Assembly (NCBI GenBank): GCA_007988785.1
Contig: BJUU01000001.1
Location: 248,001-312,000, forward strand
Direction of reading: 5' to 3'
Length of the DNA: 64,000 nucleotides
Source: Agrococcus baldri
Lineage (GTDB): Bacteria > Actinomycetota > Actinomycetes > Actinomycetales > Microbacteriaceae
Positions 1 to 8,829 of this stretch are shown here, piece after piece. The notes below the pieces were generated by a model. It searched no databases, was not told the DNA's origin, and saw only the letters and a program-made list of their open reading frames with translations. How positions within the stretch are numbered: position 1 is the first letter of the stretch; the number at the start of each line of letters is the position of its first letter. The position numbers were made by a program, and so were the translations under genes.

Positions 1-1170
1 GAGATTGGCGCGGCGGCCGAGCTCACGATGCTCTCGCGGCAGCAGTGGGTCGACGCCACGATCCCGGTCTGGCAGGAGATGAGCGAGCCGGTCGCGAACA
101 GCATCGCGAACGCCCTCACCCGGGCGATGCAGGAGCATGCGCCCGAGGAGGCGCAGGAGATGATCGCCGGCGCCGAGAAGATCCTGCGCAACGTGGGCGG
201 CACGATGTTCGCCATGCAGCTGGGCAACGTCGTCGGCCAGCTCGCCGGCGAGACGGTCGCCGGCGGCGACTTCGGCTTCCCGCTGCTCGAGGACACCGCG
301 GCGCTCCTGCCGGTGAACCTGCGCACCGCGGCAGACGGGCTCGAGATCCCCGAGGACCAGGTGCGCATCTGGATGGCCGCCCGCGAGCTCGCCCACGCGC
401 GCCTCTTCCACCACGCGCGCTGGCTGCGGCTGCACGTGCTCTCCTCCGTGCGCGAGTACGCCGAGGGCATCAGCATCGACGTCGAGCGGCTCGAGGAGCT
501 CGCCGAGTCGTTCGACCCGAGCAACCCCGAGGAGCTGCGCGAAGCGCTCTCGAGCGGCGCGCTCATCCCGCCGAAGTCGCAGGAGCAGCTCGAGGCGCTC
601 GCCCGCCTCGAGACGACCATCGCGCTCATCGACGGCTGGGTCGACGCGGTCACCGAGGCCGCGACCGCCCGGCTGCCCAAGCGCGATGCGATCGCCGAGT
701 CGGTGCGGCGCAAGCGCGCCACCGGCGGACCGGCCGAGAAGGCCTTCGGGACGCTCGTCGGCCTCGAGATCCGGCCCCGGCGCCTCCGCGAGGCCGCCGC
801 CTTCTGGCGCGCGGTGACGGATGCGGTGGGCCCGCAGGTGCGCGACTCGCTGTGGGATCAGCCCGACCTGATGCCCGGCTCCGACGACATCGACGACCCC
901 TCGCGCGCGATCGCCCGGCTGCAGGGCGGCAGCGAGCTCGACGAGATGGATCTGGCGCTGCAGGAGCTGCTCGACGACGCCGAGCGCGGCGCCCGGCCCG
1001 CGGGCGACGCGGCCGGCGGCCAGGCAACGGGCGACGCGGCCGCGGATGACGCGGCTGCGGACGACGCGGCCGCGGACGACGAGACCGCGGACGAATCGGC
1101 AGACGGCACGGACGACGACGGGTCCAGGGACGGCGACGCCGCGGGCGACGACGATCCCCCGCGGGGCTGA
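1..1170 (+). CDS. zinc-dependent metalloprotease family protein (DUF2342/TIGR03624 type), 5' end outside window
   Basis: The reading frame is open from base 1, so the N-terminus is missing; the first ATG inside the window (28) is internal. About 390 residues are visible. The segment ARELAHARLF near residues 126-135 (counted from that ATG) and the mostly helical sequence match the actinobacterial DUF2342 family annotated as putative zinc-dependent hydrolases; substrate and true activity are not established. The last 60 residues are an Ala/Asp-rich low-complexity tail with tandem DDAAA blocks, probably disordered. Family members lie beside uvrD2 in many actinobacteria, which fits the neighbours here. 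Confidence 0.8.
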   Translation, partial: EIGAAAELTMLSRQQWVDATIPVWQEMSEPVANSIANALTRAMQEHAPEEAQEMIAGAEKILRNVGGTMFAMQLGNVVGQLAGETVAGGDFGFPLLEDTAALLPVNLRTAADGLEIPEDQVRIWMAARELAHARLFHHARWLRLHVLSSVREYAEGISIDVERLEELAESFDPSNPEELREALSSGALIPPKSQEQLEALARLETTIALIDGWVDAVTEAATARLPKRDAIAESVRRKRATGGPAEKAFGTLVGLEIRPRRLREAAAFWRAVTDAVGPQVRDSLWDQPDLMPGSDDIDDPSRAIARLQGGSELDEMDLALQELLDDAERGARPAGDAAGGQATGDAAADDAAADDAAADDETADESADGTDDDGSRDGDAAGDDDPPRG

Positions 1171-1226
1171 CGGCCGGCTGTGGAGAACGGCCGACGCGCT
1201 CGGCCGAACCGGCGCATGATGCGCCC

Positions 1227-1970
1227 ATGCTCCGACTCGACCCGCACCTGGCCGTCTTCCGCACCGCGCCCGACCGCGTGACGATCGGCGCGCAGCAGCC
1301 GCTCGTCGAGCTCGACGCCGACCCGCCGACGCTGCGCGCGATCGCCGCCCTGACCCGCGGCGTGCTGCCGCGGGAGCTCGAGCAGCTCGTCGGCGAGGAG
1401 GCGGCGCAGCAGCTGCTCGCCGCGCTGCGCCCGGCGCTCGTGGAGGCGGCGCCAGCCGTGCCCGTGCTCGTGCGCGGACGCATCCGTCTCGCCCACGAGC
1501 TGCACCGCGCCGCACGCGACGCCGGCCATCCCGCCGGCGACGGCGTCATCGTGCCGGTGGCGCCGTGGCGGCTGCCGGCGCTCGAGGCCGAGCGGCTGCT
1601 CGCCTCCGGCGTCGCCCACCTGCCGGTCGTGGTGGGCGACGCCTGGGTGCAGGTCGGCCCGTACGCGGTCGCGGGCGGCTGCGCGGAGTGCGCGCAGCCG
1701 GGCAGGCTCGCCGTGCTGCCCGCGCACCTGACGCCCGCGCCCACCGCCATCGCCGGAGCGCAGGCGCTCGTGACGGTGCTGGAGGCGCTGCAGCGGGCGG
1801 GCAGCGGTGAGCTGCCGGTCGGCTGGGCGGTGCGGATCCGGCAGCGCGACGGCGCGGTCAGCTCGATGCGCCGCCGCGCGTGCCGGCACCGGTCGACCGG
1901 GACCGCGAGCCGACGGCCCGCGGGGGTCGCGCCGGTGCGAGCTCTGCCAGGAAGCGGGATGGCTGCCTGA
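1227..1970 (+). CDS. hypothetical protein, TOMM leader-binding/cyclodehydratase-like
   Basis: A 247-residue soluble protein starting at ATG 1227, 56 nt after the protease gene. The stretch VGPYAVAGGCAECAQPG (about residues 142-158) resembles the GP-V-PG-x-C-x-x-C segment of actinobacterial cyclodehydratase-like proteins that sit next to uvrD2, and the leading Leu/Glu-rich half resembles their winged-helix-like part; this is a weak family assignment and no azole biosynthesis genes are nearby. The last 113 nt overlap the 3' end of uvrD2 on the other strand, and the Arg-rich tail there may be only frame extension. Confidence 0.6.
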   Translation: MLRLDPHLAVFRTAPDRVTIGAQQPLVELDADPPTLRAIAALTRGVLPRELEQLVGEEAAQQLLAALRPALVEAAPAVPVLVRGRIRLAHELHRAARDAGHPAGDGVIVPVAPWRLPALEAERLLASGVAHLPVVVGDAWVQVGPYAVAGGCAECAQPGRLAVLPAHLTPAPTAIAGAQALVTVLEALQRAGSGELPVGWAVRIRQRDGAVSSMRRRACRHRSTGTASRRPAGVAPVRALPGSGMAA

Positions 1971-3621
1971 CGGCGTGGCCCGAGCTCTTCGCCCAGCTGA
2001 ACGACAGCGTGCGCTCTGCGCGCGTGATGGCGACGTAGAGCAGGCGGCGCTCCTCGTCGATCTCGGCGAGCGTGGTCGCGTGCGAGATCGGCAGCAGGCC
2101 CTCGGTGAGCCCGCACACGTGCACGTGCTGCCACTCGAGGCCCTTCGCCGCGTGGATGGTGGCGATCGTGACCGCCGCGACCGTCGGCTCGTGCTCGGTC
2201 TGGGCGCGGCGCTGCAGATCGCGGGCGAAGCCTGGCAGGTCGGTGCCGCCCGCCTCCTCGGCGAGCGTCACGAGCGCGTGCAGCGCATCCCACTGGGCGC
2301 GCTCCTCGCCGTGCGTCGCCGGCGCCTCGGCCCGGTAGCCGAGCCCCATGACGATGTCGGTGACCGCCTGGAACACCGGCCGGTGGTCGGCCGGCGCGCT
2401 GCGCAGCATGAGCACCGCGCGCTTGACCACCGGGATCTCGAAGAAGCGGGTGGAGCCGCGCACGGTCGACGAGAGGCCGACGCTCGCGAGCGCCTGCTCG
2501 ATGAGGCCCGATTGCGCGTGGATGCGGATGAGCACCGCGATGCGGCTCGGGTCGGCGCCGGCGTCGACCTGCGCACGGCAGGCGGCCGCGACCGCGGCGG
2601 CCTCCGCCGAGTCGTTCGCGTGCACCGACAGGGTCGGCTCACGCCCCGCCACCCCCGACGCGGCCGTCAGCGTGAGCGCGTCGCGGCCGCGCATGAGGCG
2701 GTTCGCGCATCCCACGATCGCGGAGGTCGACCGGTACGAGCGCTCGAGCCGCACGACCTCGGCATCCGGGTGCTCGTGGATGAAGCGGTTCAGGCTCGCG
2801 GCGTCGGCCCCGGCGAAGGAGTAGATCGTCTGGCTCGGGTCGCCGACCACGCACACGTCGCGGCGATCGCCCAGCCAGGCGGCCAGCACCCGCTGCTGCA
2901 TGGGCGAGACGTCCTGGTACTCGTCGACCGTGAAGTGGCGGTAGCGCGAGCGCACCTCGTCGGCCACCACGGGCTCGCGCTCGAGCATGCCGGCGGTCGC
3001 GAGCAGCACATCCTCGAAGTCGATCTGCCGCCGCTCGTCCTTCAGCCGCTCGTACGCGATGTGCAGGTCGATCATCGCCTCGGGGCTCACGCCCGTGGGG
3101 AGGGGGCGGATGCGCGCCTGCACCCCGTAGTCCTCCATCGTCATCGCCTGCGACTTGCGCCACTCGACCTCGCCTGCGGCATCGCGCAGCTGCGCGGTGG
3201 GCAGCCGCAGCCGCAGCTGCGCCGCGGCATCCGCGATCGTCGAGGCCTTCTGCGGCAGCAGCGCCGGCATGCGCGAGCCCGTCACGCGCGGCCAGAAGTG
3301 CGACAGCTGCGCGAGGGACGCCGCGTGGAAGGTGCGGGCCTGCACGCCGCCGGCGCCCAGCCGCGCGAGCCGGGTGCGCATCTCCCCCGCCGCGCGCGAG
3401 GTGAAGGTGAGCGCGAGCGAGGCGTGCTCGGCCTGCTCCCCCGTCGCGACCGCGTAGGCGATGCGGTGCGTGATGGCGCGCGTCTTGCCGGTGCCGGCGC
3501 CGGCGAGGATGGCGACCGGGCCGCCGAGCGTCGTCGCCGCCTGCCGCTGCTGCTCGTCGAGCCCGGCCAGGATGCGGTCGGCGTCGGTCAGCGCGCCCGG
3601 CGTCTGGGACGCATCCGTCAT
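1858..3621 (-). CDS. uvrD2: ATP-dependent 3'-5' DNA helicase, UvrD2-like, without HRDC domain
   Basis: Superfamily 1A helicase of 587 residues. Visible motifs in order: Q motif LDEQQRQAA, Walker A GAGTGKTRAIT, Walker B DEYQDVS, motif III GDPSQTIYSFAGA, motif IV RSYRSTSAIV, motif V TIHAAKGLEW, motif VI YVAITRAER. The protein stops soon after motif VI, whereas mycobacterial UvrD2 is about 700 residues and continues into an HRDC domain and a tetracysteine tail; neither is present. Start ATG 3621 overlaps the nudC stop as ATGA, so the two genes are translationally coupled. Expected role: DNA unwinding in repair. Confidence 0.9.
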   Translation of the reverse strand: MTDASQTPGALTDADRILAGLDEQQRQAATTLGGPVAILAGAGTGKTRAITHRIAYAVATGEQAEHASLALTFTSRAAGEMRTRLARLGAGGVQARTFHAASLAQLSHFWPRVTGSRMPALLPQKASTIADAAAQLRLRLPTAQLRDAAGEVEWRKSQAMTMEDYGVQARIRPLPTGVSPEAMIDLHIAYERLKDERRQIDFEDVLLATAGMLEREPVVADEVRSRYRHFTVDEYQDVSPMQQRVLAAWLGDRRDVCVVGDPSQTIYSFAGADAASLNRFIHEHPDAEVVRLERSYRSTSAIVGCANRLMRGRDALTLTAASGVAGREPTLSVHANDSAEAAAVAAACRAQVDAGADPSRIAVLIRIHAQSGLIEQALASVGLSSTVRGSTRFFEIPVVKRAVLMLRSAPADHRPVFQAVTDIVMGLGYRAEAPATHGEERAQWDALHALVTLAEEAGGTDLPGFARDLQRRAQTEHEPTVAAVTIATIHAAKGLEWQHVHVCGLTEGLLPISHATTLAEIDEERRLLYVAITRAERTLSFSWAKSSGHAVRQPSRFLAELAPARPPRAVGSRSRSTGAGTRGGASS

Positions 3622-4535
3622 CGTGCCAGCCAGGCCTCGAGGATCCACGCGGCGATCGACGTCGGCCCGGGCAGCTGCACCGCACCCGCCCGCAGCTCGT
3701 CGCGCGTGAACCAGCGCACGTCGAGGATCTCGACGCCGTCGGGCACGAGCGCGTCGGGCTCGGGGGCGACGCACTCGAAGCCCAGCATCAGGCTGCGCGG
3801 GAACGGCCAGGGCTGCGAGCCGAGGTAGCGCGGCTCGACCACGCGCAGGCCCGTCTCCTCGTGCACCTCGCGCACCACGGCGGCCTCGAGCGACTCGCCC
3901 GGGTCGACGAAGCCCGCGATGAGCGAGTAGCGGCCCTCGGGCCAGGCGGCGTTGTGGCCCAGCAGGATGCGCTCGTCGGCGGCGTCGTGGATGGCGACGA
4001 TCACCGCCGGGTCGGTGCGCGGGAAGTGCGGGGCACCGCTCGCCGAGCGCCGCACCCAGCCGGACTCCTCGAACTCGGTCGGCAGCCCGTCGAGCGGGCT
4101 GTGATGACTCTCGCGCTGCCACACGCCGAGCGCGACCGCCTGCACGAGCACGCCGGCGTCGGCGTCGTCGAGCTCGGCGCCCACCTCGCGCAGCGAGCGC
4201 CACTCGGCGCCGGCGACCTCGAAGGGCTCGGCGACCAGCATGCTCAGCACGACCGCGCCGGGCTCGCCCGCGGCCTCGGGGACGAGGCGGCCGAGCCAGC
4301 TGGGCGGCACGTGCGGCTCGACGGCGCGCGCGACCGCGGGCAGCGCGTCGGGCGCGAAGCGCACCAGCCTGCCGTCGCGCACGGGGGCGCGGTCGCCGGC
4401 GATGACGACGATGCGGGTCGAGGGCTGCTCGAGCGCCCGCGCGACGGCGTCAGGGACGATGCGCGAGACGTGATCGCGGTCGAGGCCCGAGCGGGCCAGC
4501 GGGGGTGCGCCGCCGACGCCTGCGCTGCTGGGCAC
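3618..4535 (-). CDS. nudC: NAD(+)/NADH diphosphatase, NUDIX family
   Basis: NUDIX hydrolase that would split NAD(H), or NAD caps on RNA, into NMN(H) and AMP. The Nudix box GX5EX7REXXEEXG is intact (GFVDPGESLEAAV continuing to REVHEETGL) and is followed by SQPWPFPRSLM, the motif specific to NudC. The tetracysteine zinc ribbon of E. coli NudC is absent: the region before PRTDPAVIV has no cysteine. Start GTG 4535 was chosen because GGAGG lies 5 nt upstream; the frame stays open further upstream to 4595, but that would overlap the divergent gene. 305 residues. First gene of a nudC-uvrD2 pair. Confidence 0.88.
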   Translation of the reverse strand: MPSSAGVGGAPPLARSGLDRDHVSRIVPDAVARALEQPSTRIVVIAGDRAPVRDGRLVRFAPDALPAVARAVEPHVPPSWLGRLVPEAAGEPGAVVLSMLVAEPFEVAGAEWRSLREVGAELDDADAGVLVQAVALGVWQRESHHSPLDGLPTEFEESGWVRRSASGAPHFPRTDPAVIVAIHDAADERILLGHNAAWPEGRYSLIAGFVDPGESLEAAVVREVHEETGLRVVEPRYLGSQPWPFPRSLMLGFECVAPEPDALVPDGVEILDVRWFTRDELRAGAVQLPGPTSIAAWILEAWLAR

Positions 4536-4580
4536 GTCACCTCCGTCGCGTGGCGCGGCCCCCTCCGGGCGAGGTCGGCC

Positions 4581-4586
4581 TAGCCT
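4581..4586 (+). promoter_or_regulatory. -10 box TAGCCT, probable leaderless start
   Basis: TAGCCT ends 7 nt before the ATG at 4594, so transcription would begin at or next to the start codon. No Shine-Dalgarno sequence is visible before this ATG. Confidence 0.5.
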
Positions 4587-4593
4587 GGCATCC

Positions 4594-5700
4594 ATGAGCT
4601 CGAACCCCTTCACTCTAGCCGCGCTCGCCACCACCGCCGTGCCCGGCCTCGACGTCGTGGGCGCGACGGAGGACGGATCCGACGAGCACCGCTCGGTGGT
4701 CGCGGCCCGCCTCGCCGACGGCGAGACGGTGCAGGTGCTGCTGCCCCGCTCCGTCGCCGCGCTGCGCAGCGCCGAGGAGCACGCGACGGCGCTCGGCGCG
4801 CTCACGCTCGCGACCCGGTCGCGGCTGCCCTTCGAGGTGCCGACGCTGCTGGGCTCGACCGAGGCGGGCAGGTCGAGGCTGTTCGTGCTCTCGCGGCTCG
4901 GCGGCACCACGATGCGGCTCGCCGACATCTCGCCCGCACGGCCGGGCCTCGCGACGGGCGTGGGCGAGGCGATCGCCGCCATCCACGAGCTGCCGACCTC
5001 GGTGGCAGCCGATGCCGGGCTGCCGACCGAGAGTGCCGCGACGCTGCGCAGCCGACTGCTCGACACCTTCGACCGGGCCGCCGCGACGGGCTCGGTGCCG
5101 ACGGCGCTGCTGCACCGGTGGGAGGCGGCGCTGGGCGACGACCGGCTGTGGCAGTTCAAGCCGACGCTCGTGCACGGCGACCTGCAGGCGCCCGCGTTCC
5201 GCGTCGAGGGCACGCGCGTCGTCGGCCTCGACGGCTGGCACGCGCTGTCGATCGGCGACCCGGCGCGCGACCTGGCCTTCCTGCTCGGCTCGAGCGAGTT
5301 CGGCAGCGTCGACGAGGCCTTCGACGCGCACGCCGCCGCCCGCGGCATCGGCGACCGGCAGGTGCGGCAGCGCGCCATGCTGCACGCAGAGCTCGACATC
5401 GCGCGCTGGCTGCTGCACGGCGTCGAGCGCGACGACGCGGCGATCGTCGAGGACGCGAAGGGGATGCTCGCGGGCCTCGTCGCGCGCGTCGACAGCGACG
5501 GCGGCGCGGCGATCGCGCCGCAGCGGCTCGAGACCATGGATCTCACGGGTGTGCAGGCGTACCTCGGCGAGCCCTCCGGCGCGGCGCCCGAGGAGCAGGA
5601 GACGGACGTGATCGAGAACCCGCTCGCGACCGTCGACCCGCAGGACGACGCCGACCCCGATCAGACCGGCAGGCTCGACGGGGGCTCAGCCGACCGCTGA
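4594..5700 (+). CDS. phosphotransferase-like (APH fold) protein, possible pseudokinase
   Basis: 368 residues with the aminoglycoside-phosphotransferase fold. The catalytic-loop motif reads LVHGDLQAPAF and the second motif GLDGWHALSIGDPARDLAFLL is broken here as GLDGWHAL plus GDPARDLAFLL. The His-Gly-Asp and the later Asp are present, but the Asn that normally binds metal (HGDLxxxN) is Ala, so phosphotransfer may be lost. The C-terminal 50 residues are acidic and probably disordered. It sits within the adnAB-nudC-uvrD2 block in the opposite orientation and overlaps the adnB stop by 15 nt. Substrate unknown; I see no basis for calling it a resistance gene. Confidence 0.75.
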   Translation: MSSNPFTLAALATTAVPGLDVVGATEDGSDEHRSVVAARLADGETVQVLLPRSVAALRSAEEHATALGALTLATRSRLPFEVPTLLGSTEAGRSRLFVLSRLGGTTMRLADISPARPGLATGVGEAIAAIHELPTSVAADAGLPTESAATLRSRLLDTFDRAAATGSVPTALLHRWEAALGDDRLWQFKPTLVHGDLQAPAFRVEGTRVVGLDGWHALSIGDPARDLAFLLGSSEFGSVDEAFDAHAAARGIGDRQVRQRAMLHAELDIARWLLHGVERDDAAIVEDAKGMLAGLVARVDSDGGAAIAPQRLETMDLTGVQAYLGEPSGAAPEEQETDVIENPLATVDPQDDADPDQTGRLDGGSADR

Positions 5701-8700
5701 GGCCTCGGCGACGGCCTGCTGCGCGCGCAGCCAGCGGGCCTCGAGCTCGGCGAGCGACTCGATGCGCTGCGGCCGCACGACCCGATCGTGCTCGACGAAG
5801 TACAGCTCGGCGTCGACCTGCTCGGGGTCGAGCCCGGCGTGGGCCGCGTAGGCGGCCCGGTACAGCGCGAGCTGCAGCTGGCGCGCCTCGAGGTCGGCCT
5901 CGCCCGACGGCAGCCGCCCGGTCTTCCAGTCGACGACCGTCGCGCGGTCGCCGTCGCGGTACACGGCGTCGATCTTGCACACCACGGTCGTGCCGGCGAG
6001 CGGCAGGTGGATCTCGATCTCGGTCTCCGCCGGCTGCCGGTCGCCGTAGGGCGAGGCGAGGAAGGTCTGCTTCAGCCTCTCGAGCCGCTCGGCGTCGATG
6101 CCGACGAGCTCCTCGTCGAGCACCGCGTCGTCGACCGCGTCGCCGAGGCCCACGGCGCCGTCGCGCCGCTCGACCCAGCCGTGGAAGAGCGTGCCGAGCC
6201 GCGTGGCCGCGAAGGGCTGCTGCGGCATCGGGCGCGCGATCTGCCTGGCGACCGCGACCGGGTCGGCCGCCCAGTCCTTGAACCCGGATGCGGCGATGCG
6301 GCTGGGCAGGGTCAGCGAGGTCTGCGCGCGGTCGGCGAGCAGCAGCTCGATGGCGTCGTCCCACGGCGTGGTCTGCGCCGGATCGGCGGCGTCGACGCGG
6401 GCGGCTGCCCGCTCAACCTCGGGACGGCGCCTGCCGAGCGGGTCGACGGGCCACGACACCACCTCGGAACCGCCCGCTCGCGGGTTGCCGTCGTCCTTCG
6501 ACGCGGGCTCGAGCAGCTCGACGCCCATCGTCTCGGCGGCGAGCTCGAGCAGCCGGGTCGGCCTCGCCGGCGTCGTGCCCGTGCCGTACCACTGCGCGCC
6601 GGAGAGCCACAGCGCGCGGCGCGCGCGGGTGACGGCGACGTAGGAGAGGCGATCGCCCTCCGACTCGCCGTGCGCCGCGAGCGCGGCGAGGAACTCCCCG
6701 CGCGCGGCGAGGTAGTCGTGCACGGTCGGCTGCTCGTGCTCGAGCTCCGGCAGCATCGTCGCATCGCCGCGCAGCGGGAAGGGCAGCCTGCCCCAGTCGA
6801 GCCAGCCGCGCGTGCTGGGATCCCTGCGCGCCTGCGCCAGCCGCGGGAGCGCCACGACATCCCACTCGAGGCCCTTGGAGGCGTGCATGGTGAGCACCTG
6901 CACGATGCCGGGCCGGGGCTCCTCCTGCGGCGCGTCGGGGCCGCGCCCGCGCTCGACGGCCTCGAGGTACGTCAGCAGCGCCTCGAGCGTGCCGCGCTCG
7001 TCGGCGGCGGCGAAGGCCTGCACCTCTCGCGAGAACGCGTCGAGCGCCGCGCTCGTGCGGCCGGGGTTCGCACCCACCTCGATGTCGAGGCGGAGCGCGC
7101 GCTCCACCGCCCGCACGTAGTCGGGCAGCGGCATCCCCGCCTGCCTGCGCAGCTCGCGCAGCAGGCTCGCCGCCTGCCGCATCCGCGCCGTGCCCTCGTC
7201 GGTCGCGCCCTCGAGGGCCGCGCCGTCGGCGAGCGCGTCGAGGGCGTCGACGATCGACGACGAGGCCTCGGCGACGACCGCCGCGCGATCGCGATCGCGC
7301 TGCTCGTCGGTGAGCCCCGCCCGCGCCATGCGCTGCGCGGAGCGCTGCAGCGCCATGAGGTCGGCGACGCCGATGCGCCAGCGGCTGCCGGCCAGCAGGC
7401 GCACGAGGCTCGAGCCCTCCTCCGGGCGGCCGAGCACGCGCAGCGCCGCGACCATGTCGACGACGGCGGGATCCTCGAGCAGGCCGCCGCCGCCCGTGCG
7501 GGAGACGGTCAGGCCGCGGGCGGCGAGCGCGCTGGAGAGGTCGATGGCGTGGCCGTGCGTGCGCACGAGCACCGCGGCGGTCGTGCCGCCGCTGCCGGCG
7601 CCGTGCGCCCGCAGCCAGGCGGCGAGCTCGTCGGCCTCGTCGTCGACGGTGCCGCAGTGGCGCACGACGACCTCGCCGGGGCCCGCCGCGTCGCGGGCGC
7701 CGAGCGGCTCGACCGGCACCTCGGGGCGCACCGGCAGCTCGGCCGCGATGGCGCCCGCGAGCCGCAGGATCTCGGCGTCGTTGCGCCAGCTGGTCGAGAG
7801 GGTGGCCTTGGTCGTGGCGCCGAAGTGGCGCTCGAACAGCGCGAGGGTGCCTGCGCTGGCCCCGCGGAAGCCGTAGATGGCCTGGTTGGGGTCGCCGACG
7901 GCCATGACCGGGGTGTCGCGGAAGATCCTGCCCAGCAGCTCGAGCTGCAGCACCGAGGTGTCCTGGAACTCGTCGAGCAGCACGAAGCGGTGCCGCTCGC
8001 GCAGCTCGTCGACCGCGCCGCCGTGGGCGAGCAGCGCGTCGAGGGCGAAGCGCACCTGATCGCTGAACTGCACCACGCCCAGGCGGCGCTTCTGCTCGTC
8101 GAAGGCGTCGACGAGCGCGCTGAGCGGCTCGAGCGCGCCGACGCGGGTGATGTCGGCCTCGAAGTCCTGCTGCGCCTTCTGCGCCGGCGCGCGCTTGGCG
8201 GCGGGGTCGGGCGGCAGGCCGGCCTTCGCGGCGAACGCCGAGGCGAAGCCGGCGCGGCGCAGCCGCTCGGTGGAGACGTGGTGGTCGCCGAGCTCGCCGG
8301 CCAGCCGCAGCACGTGCTCGGCGATCCGGGTGGCGGTGCCGATGCCCGCGAGCCGCTCGTCGTCGGAAGCGCGGGCGATGCGTAGTGCCAGCAGCAGCGC
8401 GGCCGGGTCGGAGAGCACCTCCGAGTCGGGGTCGCGCCCGATCAGCAGCGCCCACTCCTTGAAGAGGCTGCCGGCGAAGGAGTTGTAGGTCTGCACGACC
8501 GGCTTGCGGGTGGCGACGACCTCGTCGTCGACGAGCCCGGCCGCGGCCAGCTGCGCGAGCTCCTTCTCGAGCCGCTCCGCGAGCTCGCGCGCGGCCTTGC
8601 GCGTGAAGGTCAGGCCCAGCACCTCGTCCGGGATCGCGTGCCCGTTGGCGACCAGCCACAGCACGCGCTGCGCCATGGTGTGCGTCTTGCCGCTGCCGGC

Positions 8701-8829
8701 ACCGGCGACGACGAGCGTCGGGGCGTGCGGTGCCTGGATGACAGCCCGCTGCTCGCGCGTCGGCGGCAGCGGGCGCTCGCCCTTGGCGGCGGCGAGCAGC
8801 TCGGCCAGCTCGTCGGGGCTGTACGTCAT
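5686..8829 (-). CDS. adnB: AdnB-type helicase-nuclease subunit
   Basis: 1047 residues: N-terminal UvrD-like motor and C-terminal RecB-type nuclease. Walker A AGAGSGKT lies at residues 42-49, Walker B is LLDEFQDTS, motif III GDPNQAIYGFRG, motif V TMHASKGLEWD and motif VI YVAVTRARRALW, all intact. The nuclease shows GTLFHGWVE, KIDAVYRDGD, VVDWKTGRL and QLQLALYRAAY. In mycobacteria AdnB partners AdnA in resection of double-strand breaks. ATG 8829 overlaps the adnA stop as ATGA, so the subunits are translationally coupled; the nudC-uvrD2 pair lies downstream beyond one oppositely oriented gene. Confidence 0.92.
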   Translation of the reverse strand: MTYSPDELAELLAAAKGERPLPPTREQRAVIQAPHAPTLVVAGAGSGKTHTMAQRVLWLVANGHAIPDEVLGLTFTRKAARELAERLEKELAQLAAAGLVDDEVVATRKPVVQTYNSFAGSLFKEWALLIGRDPDSEVLSDPAALLLALRIARASDDERLAGIGTATRIAEHVLRLAGELGDHHVSTERLRRAGFASAFAAKAGLPPDPAAKRAPAQKAQQDFEADITRVGALEPLSALVDAFDEQKRRLGVVQFSDQVRFALDALLAHGGAVDELRERHRFVLLDEFQDTSVLQLELLGRIFRDTPVMAVGDPNQAIYGFRGASAGTLALFERHFGATTKATLSTSWRNDAEILRLAGAIAAELPVRPEVPVEPLGARDAAGPGEVVVRHCGTVDDEADELAAWLRAHGAGSGGTTAAVLVRTHGHAIDLSSALAARGLTVSRTGGGGLLEDPAVVDMVAALRVLGRPEEGSSLVRLLAGSRWRIGVADLMALQRSAQRMARAGLTDEQRDRDRAAVVAEASSSIVDALDALADGAALEGATDEGTARMRQAASLLRELRRQAGMPLPDYVRAVERALRLDIEVGANPGRTSAALDAFSREVQAFAAADERGTLEALLTYLEAVERGRGPDAPQEEPRPGIVQVLTMHASKGLEWDVVALPRLAQARRDPSTRGWLDWGRLPFPLRGDATMLPELEHEQPTVHDYLAARGEFLAALAAHGESEGDRLSYVAVTRARRALWLSGAQWYGTGTTPARPTRLLELAAETMGVELLEPASKDDGNPRAGGSEVVSWPVDPLGRRRPEVERAAARVDAADPAQTTPWDDAIELLLADRAQTSLTLPSRIAASGFKDWAADPVAVARQIARPMPQQPFAATRLGTLFHGWVERRDGAVGLGDAVDDAVLDEELVGIDAERLERLKQTFLASPYGDRQPAETEIEIHLPLAGTTVVCKIDAVYRDGDRATVVDWKTGRLPSGEADLEARQLQLALYRAAYAAHAGLDPEQVDAELYFVEHDRVVRPQRIESLAELEARWLRAQQAVAEASAVG

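Noticed and set aside
4594..5700. Antibiotic (macrolide/aminoglycoside) resistance kinase
   Set aside because: Only the general APH fold is visible, a key Asn is missing, and context is DNA repair.
5118..6281. Long Arg/Ala-rich frames antisense to or out of frame with adnB and others
   Set aside because: These are typical GC-rich shadow frames with biased composition and no homology; the adnB frame has all helicase and nuclease motifs.
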